64,000 bases of DNA. Source: Mytilus galloprovincialis. Lineage: Eukaryota; Mollusca; Bivalvia; Mytilida; Mytilidae. Numbering within the stretch: the first letter of the stretch is position 1; the number at the start of each line of letters is the position of its first letter. Below, in pieces: positions 35,026 through 47,600 of the stretch. The translations under genes were made by a program, and so were the position numbers. The stretch covers positions 7,507,001 through 7,571,000 of the forward strand of contig NC_134838.1 of assembly GCF_965363235.1 (NCBI RefSeq). The letters run 5' to 3'. The notes beneath the pieces were generated by a model. The model ran no database searches. It was not told where the DNA came from and worked only from the letters and a program-made list of their open reading frames with translations.

Positions 35026-35960
35026 AGAACAGATTTAAAAATAAGAAAATTATAATTATTGTCATTTTCATCATTGGTGGTGGGGACGGCGTATAGGAAA
35101 GAAGATGGGAATTCCTCTAATTTATTTTCCAAGTTATTACCGTGAAATACGGAAAAAAACAATCATTCCAAAGACATAAACTTTTCACGACTCCCCCCCC
35201 CCCCCCTAAAACAACCACAAGAGAACAATTACACACACCTTTCTCAATACGTTAAAAAAATCTCCATTGAAATAAGATGAAAATAAACAATCTGTATATA
35301 CAAATATGTGAACATTACCAAACCTGACCATTTTGCATTTCGCGGGCAGTACGTGGATTAAGCATGCAGTCTCCAAATTTGGATATTTTGGCTTTTTCTG
35401 AGGAAAAAAAGATTGTTTCAAAGACAAATAAAGGAAGTACAAAACACTACATGTATACGTCATATCACAAATATATCCGACTTTGTATGGTTTTGGAGGA
35501 GTAACACTACATTATACATCTTACCATTTATATTATTCAATAACATTTTATAAAACAAACCATCTCGCCATATTATGCATGAGTAGATAATTTTATAGCT
35601 ATTGTTGTGAAATATTTTTGTGAGTTCAATGATGCATTTTGCAATGAATAGAAATAAGAAGATGTGGTATGAGAGCCAATGAGAAAACTCTCCATCCAAG
35701 TCATAATTTGTAAGAGTAAACACTCATAGGTCAAAGTACGACCTGCAACACGTAGCTTTTCCTAAACCCAAATAGCAACCTATAAAGAGCCTCAAAATTT
35801 GTTCTATTATATTTTCGCCACAGCCGCAAATTTCTCCAATTAGCTCCTGTATTAATTGATCTTTAAATTATCTCCCTCTGAACTGTTTAAAACGTTGATT
35901 TTGTTAAATTGCATTGTCTCATTTTTCCTATTAATTGCACTCTCGCTAGCGATGGACACA
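35026..35960. other. Intergenic DNA with a diverged M1 fragment
   Basis: 35655-35800 is an old M1 fragment ('gaagatgtggtatgagagcc', 'actcataggtcaaagtacga'). The remainder is AT-rich without recognised exons. Confidence 0.5.
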
Positions 35961-35964
35961 TATT

Positions 35965-36680
35965 TGAGCCGGGTTTATAGTTTACAGAAGCAGATCGGAA
36001 TCAGTTATGACGTAGACAGTAATCATTCTAATCGTAATCATGTTCATTGACCATAAGGACGATAAAAGCACATCATATAATGACGTTTCGACATCATATA
36101 ATGAAGTAAACCAAACCACATAATATAAGATTACAAGCACATAATATAATGACACAACCACATCATATAAAGATATTTGCACATAATATAATGGTAACTG
36201 CACATCATATAATGATATGTACACATCATATAAGTATATTTGCACATGACGTAAGTATATTTGCACATCATATAAGGATCGTTGTACATAATATAAGTAC
36301 GTTTGCACATCATATAAGAATGTTTGCACATCATATAAGTACATTCGCACATCATATAAGTACATATGCACATCATATAAGTATATTTGCACATCATATA
36401 AGTATATAAGCACATCATATAAGTATAAATGCACATCATATAAGTATACATGCACATCATATAATGATGTTTGCACATCATATAATGATGTCTGCACATC
36501 ATATAATGATGTTTGCACATCAAATAATGATGTTTGTACATCATATAAGGATGTTTGCACATCATGTAAGGATATTTGCACTTCATATTATGACAATTGC
36601 ACATCATATAAAGGTAAATGCACATCATATAAAGAAAATGGTCATAACAAGACAGTGTTGGCGTTCCATATTTAGCCTTA
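35965..36680 (-). repeat. Right copy of the inverted pair with the 21-bp minisatellite
   Basis: This is the reverse-complement partner of 30100-30860. It runs from 'gggtttatagtttacagaag' + 'cagatcggaatcag' through ~27 units of 'acatcatataagtatatttg' type (about 36066-36640) to 'aagacagtgttggcgttcca' + 'tattta'. Flanks and array both match, so the unit moved or was copied as a whole. Array units here are more regular than in the left copy. Confidence 0.85.
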
Positions 36681-37850
36681 AAACCATCAGTTGATGTACG
36701 TTCATTGACTGTATATCACAAATAACTGTGCCTATGATATAGCTAGAGTATTTATATTTGTATATAATTACATTACATGTATGTTTCAGAAGAATCCGTT
36801 ATTTTGATTGGATAACAACGCATGTGTGTCATACTAAAATTCACCTTCGGTTATCCCAAGTGAAGTTAAACATTCATGATGACACGTGCTATCACAAAGA
36901 AATGCAGTGTATGTTATTTAAAGAAATAAGTGAAAGAAATCGATTTTTCATTATCATAGCGAAAAAATGTAGTTATAAGTATTGAATGCTTCTTTTAGTA
37001 ATTTCATAGGGTTGTAAACCTGCAAAAGCGTTGACCATGCGAACATTTTTAGAATGAAGCGCAGAAATTTCTAGAATTAAACTTTTTTTCTTAACCTGAT
37101 TTTTGGGTTTATAAGAATGTAACAAAATAATTGGTGAAGAAAAAATCATATGGTGGTGCACTTCTTTTTTTTTTGCTACGACACTTTAAAAATGCCTAAT
37201 TTTGATGATTTCCTATTTTTCATCAATTTTTACCTATTTTTGGGCTATTATCGTGAAAAAAATCACAGTTCCACAATCAAACTTTTTTTCATACTTTCTA
37301 TAAAGATGAAGTGGACCAATCTGAATAAATTTTACTTAAAAAAACTATAGGTATGTGTTAATATAAGAAAGTTTTATCATATGTTACCGCTTATTTTTTG
37401 TAAAATTTACCATGCTGTCAATTTTGTATTTTTGTGATTTTTCTCAGTTTTAAGAACAAAATGCATATTATTTCAACTTTTTTGTTACTATAAATGATTG
37501 AAAAAATACATATCTAAGAAATTTGAAAAGACCAAAATGATATGGGATGTACATGATTCTTGTAAAATAATTTCAAGTTTGTATCCCTAACCCATTTTTC
37601 AAAATTTTTTGCTAAAAAAACTGACTTGATTGGTCGTAAAATTTGAAAACTGGATTACTTAAAAACCATTAATTCTCAATACACAATTTTTTCACAGAGT
37701 TATGTTTGATTATAATATTTTTAAAATTCATTGATATTTTCCACTTGTATCACATGTTTTGGAAATAATTCAAGAACGAGATTTCAACGAGACTGAACGA
37801 GACTGAAAAGTCAGAAGAATACATCCTTGAAGTATATTTTCAAGCATAAA
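36681..37850. other. Intergenic AT-rich DNA
   Basis: Long T-rich stretches; no exons, hairpins or repeats shared with the rest of the window were recognised. Confidence 0.5.
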
Positions 37851-38400
37851 CACATAAAAGCATAAAAGATTTATTTAAAGTCGGTTATACATATAACAAT
37901 ACAACATAAGCTCTGCAGAGCTTTTATCCGACATATATATAAGACAAGTGCAATACATAAAACACATAAAACATAAAGCACATCGTGCAAACTATAAATA
38001 ATGTTATCAAGCACAGCAATTAATAAGCACAATTAAAGCATATAAAACGGCAAACATAATATGCAGATAAACTAACATTCATGCAATAGCTATTATAAAG
38101 CACTAAAAGTAATTCAAGCATTAAGAACACAAATAAAAAAAAATATGCCTAATAATTTAAAAGCCAGAGTATACAAGATAAATAAATAAACTGATATATA
38201 CAGCTCATTGAGATCTGCAGGAGGAACACTGACACGAAATGCCCTCCCAATTACCAACCAAACTTTTAAACTGACCCAATGGCATTTCTTCCCTCATCTT
38301 AATATTACCGTTTGACTTGCAAGAGTTGGAAGTCCTTGTGCGTTGTTCATAAAAATATTTCCTTTAATTTAGTTGTATGTTTAAAAATTCCTGTATGGAA
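37851..38400 (-). mobile_element. Possible retroelement 3' remnant
   Basis: The minus strand contains a short open end (REEMPLGQFKSLVGNWEG, ISCQCSSCRSQ, stop near 38205), then ~350 bp with 'gctctgcagagct' and 'aaataaatc' near the end. The layout resembles a retroelement 3' end, and I recall similar tails in bivalve LINEs. The family is unproven. Confidence 0.3.
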
Positions 38401-38412
38401 CATTCTGTATAG

Positions 38413-38562
38413 ACCTGGGTTGAGTTCAATATCGTAGCAGCTACGTAGCGGCTACGTAGCTGCTATCAATATCTATGTAACAACTAGTCTATAGCTACAC
38501 GTTCAATAGTCAAAATCTACGTAGCACTACGTAGATGCTATGATACTGAACGCAGCCCTGTA
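38413..38562. mobile_element. Foldback MITE immediately upstream of the peptidase gene
   Basis: The ends 'gggttgagttcaatatcgta' and 'tatgatactgaacgcagccc' are inverted relatives, and both arms contain 'gctacgtag'. The element is ~150 bp and ends only 3 bp before the first E-box of the presumed promoter. Confidence 0.6.
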
Positions 38563-38564
38563 AA

Positions 38565-38603
38565 TCACGTGAACACTTTTCGATCATGTGATCTCGCATG
38601 TGA
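38565..38603 (+). promoter_or_regulatory. Three E-boxes upstream of the cysteine peptidase start (CLEAR-like)
   Basis: TCACGTGA (38565-38572), TCATGTGA (38584-38591) and GCATGTGAC (38596-38604) lie 20-60 bp before the ATG at 38625. TCACGTGA is the core of the CLEAR element bound by MiT/TFE factors that drive lysosomal genes in vertebrates. A cathepsin-type gene is a plausible target. Whether these sites precede or follow the transcription start is unknown. Confidence 0.5.
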
Positions 38604-38624
38604 CCATCTTTGTCACACTTTAAA

Positions 38625-41600
38625 ATGGTAGAAATGCTGAAAGAAGTACATTTTGCAGTCTGCATAGTTTTATGCTTTGGTAAGATAATTATGGGTTTTT
38701 GGCGTTTTTGAAATCTTTCAAATTTTTTTCAATTAATTTACTTTCAAAACTTGTCGCGTTATGTATGATATGCTATAAAACTTTAGCCAAAAAGGAAAAA
38801 AATAAATGTTTCAGTTATAACAGAGACATATATACACTATATATGTCTCTGGTTATAATGAATAATATCGAACATCAACAAATTGTTTTTTTTCTCAATG
38901 AAGATTTATCCCCAGCCCTTTATTTTTAAAATATTGCCAGCAAATTATGTAAAAATATTTACATACATTTTGCACTATACAGGGGCGGACCCAGGATTTT
39001 GAAAAGGGGGGGCGAAGTTTTTAACTTTAGGCGAGCGGAGCGAGGCGAAAAATTTTTGGGACCTTTTTTGGTCTAAAAACATAAAATATAAAGTGTAATA
39101 TGCACTTTTTAAACGGGTCCTGGTGTAGGGCATGTATATTTTGTATTTACTGTAAAGTGTAAGGGTTGGATATTTTCGATGCTGTATTCTCCCTATTATT
39201 GTCTATCATTAAATGATACTAGTAGTATGGATCCAAATCTATGTTTTGATAAATTTGATGTGCATGGGACTTATCAGTAACAATTAGACATGGAAAATTC
39301 TCGCCGGTTTGTTGCAAGTAACAAGTTTATCATAACCACAAATTTCGTGATCTAAACAAGATATACGCTGGGCTATATGATTAAATTTAAAATACGACAA
39401 TCACGAGTTAAAAAAGACAAACAAGCAATTTTTATCCAAATGTTTGGTTGATATATTTCACCCAACAAAATTAAGGGAGATGAGGGTTTTCAAATCAACC
39501 GAAGCTAATAATGAGTCTGAAATGACAACGAAGTTATGATTGACGGCCGACAAATTGAGACATCAAGGCCACACCCAGCAGGCAGGTTGCAGTCTGGTCT
39601 TGAAAAAAGTATTCAATATATCAGTTCGGCGAAACAGATATGCCGATCAGACATGCAAACTCCTGCCACAAAATAAAATATGCCCGTTTTTATTCATCAT
39701 GTTCATTGAATGCTTAATAATTCTGTTGGAAATTTTCATTTCTAATAGCAAAGATGGGAACAGGATTATTGTTTTCAATCCAGATACGACCAGAATTTTT
39801 GTTTTTAAAAAGGCCGCAAAAATCAGAGTCAATTTTTTTCTCTTCAATATCTAAGACTGTCTCCTCAAATCAAATTGTTCGTACATTAGACTTTAAATGT
39901 ATATAGAGCTTATACTGACTGGGGAGCATTATTCAGCTGTGTTATTTTAAAATAGGCTGGGGCGTTTGGGGTTAAACATGTTTTCGTAGGTGTTTAATAT
40001 TGATGTGGAACTTTTTTGTCATGAGAGTGTAATAGTCTATATATATATAGAGTATTACTTTCTGTTTGGTGGAATAATGAAACAGAAGTCAATAAGTTCT
40101 TGCTCAATCCAGTATTGCTTTGAAGGTGTCATGAATGTCATCCTCAGCAAAAGCAATGTGTTACTGTAATTTGAATATTAAATTGACTGAGCGACGTTTT
40201 TTTTTTTTTATGCACTGGTCAACTCCACCATATAGCGAATCACAGACACATGACTTTAATAATCAGTAGATTCCAGCGAAAATATCTTTATAATTAAAGA
40301 ATTGTCGCATAAATATAAAATAAAGAGTACACGGGAAATGGCAAAGTTTACGAAGTCTAGTCTGATAAAATCATTTTACAAAACAAAAAAAAAAGTCCGA
40401 GCAAAGGGGGGGCGTACGCCCTCTACGCCCCCCTCTGAATCTGCCACTGCTATACATAAATATATAGAAAGTACACCACTAATTAATGGCCTCATTGCTT
40501 TCTATGTTGGCAGTGTCTAAATAGTAAAATTGCTGTTTGTAGGCTACGCATACCCACATCCGGTTTTATAATAAAATGCCATCGGATCGGGAATAAAACG
40601 TGAAATATTTACAGAATTTGTAGCAATTAGTGAATAAATTGATTAAAACTACTCAGAAATTTTATAAATATTTATATATAGGTAAGTGAACAGTTTACTA
40701 AATTCATACTTTGGCTTCATCATTGACCTTTTAAATTTATATATGATATTTATTAAAGTATCTGAACATCTGTATTTGGTCTCATTTGCCAGAGCACAGT
40801 CACAGTGGAACAAACCATGCAAACACTTAATCGACAAGGGGGAACGGCGACACATAGCCACCCGACCCTCTGTTACAGTATTATGTATTAAAACAGTCGA
40901 TTAATTTTATACATTTAAAGTTTAACTAAATACATTTTTCATGTATTCATGGAGGCAAAAAATTCCAAACAAATTCAATAGGAAAAAGGCCTAATACAAG
41001 GTATTTGTTTTAAAGTGTAGTATTAAATTGAATTTGCCGCGTTTCATTCATTAGTCAAGTCTGAGACTACTATGTGTTATAGTAGTCTCAGGTCAATTTT
41101 TTTTTATGTCGAATAGTTTTCCTATTTTAAACCATTCTTAATATAAATGATATGCCTACTTTAAGTACATTTCAAATGGAATGTCCTTTCCACTTTAAAC
41201 TTGGCGTGACTAAAGATAGACAAAACCTGATTGCGAGGGAAGCAAAACGTTTATTTGATCATCTTCTGTTTTTACAGGGACTCAGGGACTTTCTATACTA
41301 TACTAGAAAGTCTGTGAGGGACTCTACAGTTTCATTTTCCATCAGTGTGCATTTAATTTGCAATTTTGATTATGTATAGTTATTAAATAAATACAATTTA
41401 AAAATATAATTTTTCATACTATTCACTCTTTCTACACGAAATCCCCATATTATCTATAATTTCTGTTTATATTTCTCGTTAACCTTCCTTTTTACTAACC
41501 CTCTATGGATTCGTATGGGGTCATTAGCGAACCCTATAACTTATAATATCGTTTCTTACGACATGGTAAACGACGTGATAACAAAAATCAATTGTAATAG

Positions 41601-44600
41601 GCTAGTCCTAGGCTTATGAATTCCCGTTTCTATCTAGGTTCAAATACTAATTCTATTTTCAATCCGTAAAGAACAAAGATCCAATGTTCCCCGCCATGCA
41701 CATTACATGTCATATTTTATCTATCAAAGGGCAAGGAACAAGGGAATAACTCAAAAAGCATTGTTTTTCTTATTTCTTTTTTATTTTCAATATCTTAAGA
41801 GAAATAAAAGCTACACAGCAAATGAAATGGGATTTCCATTACAATTTATATTTCAAAGGGTCATAACTGGTTAAAAATATTTGATTACGACTAATTTTCA
41901 AATTGTCAAAAACATTGCTTATGATATGAGTTTCACTTAATCTGACAAGAATAGTGCACATGAGAGTGCTAACAAGACTGGACGATCGGACGCCCGGTAT
42001 TTTTATGTCTCCTGCAACGTGTTTAGCTTAGTAATCAAAAATCAAAAACCCAAGGTTGTAGACTCATATTCCTGGAAAGAGAAGTCACTTCAGTTCCTAT
42101 ATTCTGAAGTTCCTAAATTATACAGAAGTACCGCAGCGGCTGTAATGGGGTCCGTTTTTGATATGTCAAATATAAGATTGGGTGGGAAACTTTACATCAA
42201 ATATTTATGAATTGAATGATGGTTGTTTCGAGGAAACAATAAAATTTGGTTAAAAATGTAAATATATGAATTGGTTGGTATTTTGAATTTAAACAAAGAT
42301 CTAACTAGTGTCGGATTCTGGGGGAGTACATGTGCTTAAATGAAAAAAAATCTGCATAAAAAGGTCCAAATTTTTTTGTGCCTCGCTCCGTTCGGCGAAA
42401 CATCCACATCATTTCAACTCCGGCTAGGCCACTGAAATGTATGTATGAGTTAACATTAAAACTGAAACATGTGTAAAGGAATACTTTTAATGAATTTAAA
42501 TTTTAGTTATCAGAGCAATTTCAAAATAAGAACTGCAGTACTTCAGTACTTCTTCCCATAATTTTTTGTGGATTTCATGTTTTCATGATCTTCTTGAAGT
42601 CAGAAGAATGTTGAATGGACCTTCATGACATTGATCAATATACAATGTAATATTTAACTGTTATTTCTTGAACATGTATATAATTATTTCTCCCTACATG
42701 ACTTAATTTTGATATCAGGTGTATCCTTCAGCACCAAAGCTACAGCACCCAATTGGAATGCATTAACTTACACTGTAGAAGGAACACTACAACTGCCATA
42801 TGCTGAGATCAAAGAACCATTCTCAGCTTATTATGATGCCAAAAATAAAAAGAGCAGAATTGATTATTATGGAGGTATGAAAATAGAGAGTTGTATATAC
42901 ATGATATACATGTATTGTTAATATTTAGTTAATATAATATATTTGTAGAAGAAACTGCCATTTCGAAATAGGCTCAACTTTGTTGGTGCCAGTTTGTTAT
43001 GAATTATTTAACATTTGTAACATGATTGGTATTTTTTCCTGATCTTTGAGCCAGTTAATTATTGTGATTTTGAGAGGAGTGCAACATATTCTTTGATATG
43101 CAGAAATACCAGTTACATGCAATGTATGTGTTAAATATACTTTTGACTTGTTGAAGTATTTCATAAATAAAAATAAACACAAACCTGATAAACACTTACT
43201 GCTGTTAATGTCAATAGTTGCTGTTAATGTCAATAGCTGCTGGTAATGTCAATAGCTGCTGGTAATGCCAATAGCTGCTGGTAATGTCAATAGCTGCTGT
43301 TAATGTCAATAGCTGCTCATAATGTCAATAGCTGCCTGACAGGGAGTAGTTTTGATTATCAAATTAAATTATGTCCTTAATTATAATAGAAATTTTTAAC
43401 TTTTAGGTATGGTTATCACTATCCAGAGAGCAGATATGACGAAATTTGGTGTAAGTTACAAACTGGCTCCCATGTCAACAGAGAAGCAGTTGAATATGGA
43501 TATGTGTTTCCAAGTCAATGGTACAAACAACGATGATGCTGTTACGATCCAGTCCATTCTACCAGATCTCACAGGATTTGATGTAAATCATACTTTACTT
43601 TTATACTTATCTTTGATAGATGTGATCTAGTTTACTAATTTTAAGATTATATTAGCTTGATTTGATGTGATTTTTGTTGTTTTAAAGCCACTTTTGAGCA
43701 CCGCATTTAGGCTATTTCGTGGTGGTCAGTTTTTATTGGTGGAGGAAGCCGGATTGCCTGGAGAAAACCACCGACCTACGAAATGAAAACTGACAATCCT
43801 AGTCAATTAAGATTGGAGTGGAGTGCATCTGCACAAGCAGGGTTCGAGCTCACAACCTCAGTATATTAACTTGACTCGTCAGATAAAAACAAAGCACAAA
43901 ATACTATTAACAGAAATGCTAGAGACAAAAAGGACTTATCTGAGAGTACTCTAGTTTCGAACAATAACAACTGGGCAAAAATCATATAGCTGAGACAAAA
44001 TATCAATCAGTGCACATCCAGAGAGTTAGTGTAAAGATGTCATAAAAATTCTAGGAAAACATGACCTTGTTAGATGCTAAATTATAAGTCTCCACAAGTA
44101 TTCTACAAGCATGACAAGTACAAACATAAATGTAAACAAAAAGTGCAAATAGGACTTAGTCAAGTATATATCCATGCATTGGTTCCAGACCTTCCTTTAC
44201 ATTATACTTGCAAAAAGCTCATTTCATATGACATTAAGAATTTATGTTTTTTTTAATTTTTTTATTAAATGTTTCTTTCAATGATTAAAGATGATTGGTG
44301 TGGAGATGAAGAGTGGTAATAATTGTACAAAATGGCAGAAAGTTGATGTCCAGGGAAAAAAGAAGAATGTTTACACAATGTGGGTAGGACCAGATGGTAA
44401 AATGCCAGTCCGTTATGAGATGCATGGATACGATTCACTGCTTGGATCACATTATGACAAATATTATTTGGATTATATCAATTTTGGTACAAATGCCATA
44501 GACAAATCAAAATTTGATCCACCAACTAGTAAGTGCTAATTTAAGATGAAATAGTAATCATGATTATCAATTTATGTAAGAAAATTAAGCAAGCGAGTTT

Positions 44601-47600
44601 TAAGAGTACTAGTTCTATATATAAATGTACAAAAATTTTACCTTTTGGATGGATAAATCCATCCAATTGCAGCTAACAGATAACTGAGGCAAGCAAATCT
44701 TCAGTACTTTTTATTGATATATGAAAAGCAAACTTCTTATGGTTTTTTTCAATTTGAGAATTTAGTATTTGATAGACTGTTAAATATATTGACAACTTCA
44801 AAGTCTTATTTTACACTCCAGAATATTCAAAGCTTGACATATATATATCAACGAGACACCTGTTTAATGTTTTTATACGACCGCAAAATTTGAAAAATTT
44901 TTCGTCGTATATTGCTATCACGTTGGCGTCGGCGTCGGCGTCGTCGTCGTCGTCGTCGTCGTCGTCCAGTGTCCGAATACTTTTAGTTTTCGCACTCTAA
45001 CTTTAGTAAAAGTGAATGGAAATCTATGAAATTTTAACACAAGGTTTATGACCACAAAAGGAAGGTTGGTATTGATTTTGGGAGTTTTGGTCCCAACATT
45101 TTAGGAATTAGGGGCCAAAAAGGGCCCAAATAAGCATTTTCTTGGTTTTCGCACTATAACTTTAGTTTAAGTTAATAGAAATCTATGAAATTTTGACACA
45201 AGGTTTATGACCACAAAAGAACGGTTGGGATTGATTTTGGGAGTTTAGGTTTCAACAGTTTAGGAATTAGGGGCCAAAAAAGGGCCCAAATAAGCATTAT
45301 TCTTGGTTTTCGCACAATAACTTTAGTTTAAGTCAATAGAAATCAATGAAATTTAAACACAATGTTAATGACTACAAAAGGAAGGTTGGTATTGATTTTG
45401 GGAGTTTAGGTCCCAACAGTTTAGGAATTAGGGGCCAAAAAGGGACCCAAATAAGCATTTTTCTTGGTTTTCGCACCATAACGTTAGTATAAGTAAATAG
45501 AAATCTATGAAATTTAAACACAAGGTTTATGACCATAAAAGGAAGGTTGGTATTGATTTTGGGAGTTTTGGTCCCAACAGAATAAGGGGCCCAAAGGGTC
45601 CAAAATTAAACTTTGTTTGATTTCATCAAAATTGAATAATTGGGGTTCTTTGATATGCCGAATCTAACTGTCATGACTGTGTATGTAGATTCTTAACTTT
45701 TGGTCCCGTTTTCAAATTGGTCTACATTAAGGTCCAAAGGGTCCAAAATTAAACTTAGTTTGATTTTGACAAAAAATGAATCAGTTAGGTTCTTTGATAT
45801 GCTGAATCTAAAAATGTACTTAGATTCTTGATTATTGGCCCAGTTTTCAAGTTGGTCCAAATCGGGGTCCAAAATTAAACTTTGTTTGATTTCATCAAAA
45901 ATTGAATAAATGGGGTTCTTTGATATACCAAATCTAACTGTGTATGTAGATTCTTCATTTTTGGTCCTGTTTTCAAATTGGTCTACACTAAAGTCCAAAG
46001 GGTCCAAAATTAAACTTAGTCTGATTTCAACAAAAATTGAAATCTTGGGGTTCTTTGATATGCTGAATCCAAAAATGTACTTAGATTTTTTATTATGGGC
46101 CCAGTTTTCAAGTTGGTCCAAATCAGGATCTAAAATTATTATATTAAGTATTGTGCAATAGCAAGTCTTTTCAATTGCACAGTATTGCACAATGGCAAGA
46201 AATATCTAATTGCACAATATTGTGCAATAGCAAGATTTTTTTTTAATTGGAGTTATCTTTCTTTGTCCAGAATCAACTTAAATCTTTGTTATATACAATA
46301 TACAATGTATATTCACTTTTTACTACCAACTGATAAATTATAATAAATAACATTCAGTGATAACAAGCAGTTTTTTTTACATCTTAATATTTTATGATGT
46401 ATTTAAATGAGTAGTTATTGTTGCAAACTCCATTAGAAATTTTAATTGAGATTAGTTTTGGAATAAGGGAAAGGGGGATGTGATTAAAAAAATTGGGTTC
46501 AATTTTTCTCATTTGAAATTTCATAAATAAAAAAGAAAATTTCTTCAAACATTTTTATGCCCCACCTACGATAGTAGAGGGGCATTATGTTTTCTGGTCT
46601 GTGCGTCCGTCCGTCCGTCTGTCCGTTCGTTCGTCCGTCCGTCTGTCCCGCTACAGGTTAAAGTTTTTGGTCAAGGTAGTTTTTGATGAAGTTTAAGTCC
46701 AATCGACTTCAAACTTAGTACACATGTCCCCTATGATATGATCTTTCTAATTTTAATGCCAAATTAGAGTTTTTACCCCAATTTCACGGTCCACTGAACA
46801 TGGAAAATGATAGTGCGAGTGGGGCATTCGTGTACTGAGGACACATTCTTGTTTTGAGAGGATTAATATTCAACAGCATAGTGAATTGCTCTAAGAGAAA
46901 ACAAAAATTTTAAGTTCATTAGAACACATTCATTCTGTGTCAGAAACCTATGCTGTGTCAACTATTTAATCACAATCCAAATTTAGAGCTGAATCCAGCT
47001 TGAATGTTGTGTCCATACTTGCCCCAACCGTTCAGGGTTCAACCTCTGCGGTCGTATAAAGCTACGCCCTGCGGAGCATCTGGTTTTGTGTTGCAAAGTT
47101 ATGTTGCTGTCTCACTGATGTATACCAATACGTTGCATATTCTATTGTACACTTAGTATATATTGTTTAAACTGTTTATTAATGATTTGCCAGATATATT
47201 ATCTAACAATTTTGATGATGTCAATTTAAATGATGAAAAGATACCATGTCTACTTTATGCTGATGATCTTGTATTAATATCTGACTCAAAAGAAGGGCTT
47301 CAGAAGAGACTTGATACTTTGTGCACATTCTGCAAAGATTGGTGTATGGAAATAAATGTGAAGAAAACCAAGATTATAATATTCAATAGGAGTGGTAGAC
47401 TCCTTAATGAAAATTTCAATGTAGGAAATAATTCTATTGAATGTGTTAAACAATACAAATATCTTGGCATAGTCATCCAAAATACTGGAAACTTTAATGA
47501 AGCCAGGAAACAATTATTCCAAAAAGGTCAAAAGGCCAGTTTTAAACTTTATAAAGATTTGAAATCATCTAATCCTCCTATTAAAACTCTTTTGCATTTA

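Noticed and set aside
35982-36628. 199- and 165-codon repeat proteins on the minus strand
   Set aside because: Same 21-bp period effect in the inverted copy; two overlapping frames are both open, so openness is not evidence of coding.
45693-46190. 165-codon minus-strand protein with repeats (DLDQLENWA...)
   Set aside because: It follows the ~130-bp tandem units of the composite repeat, which by chance lack stops.
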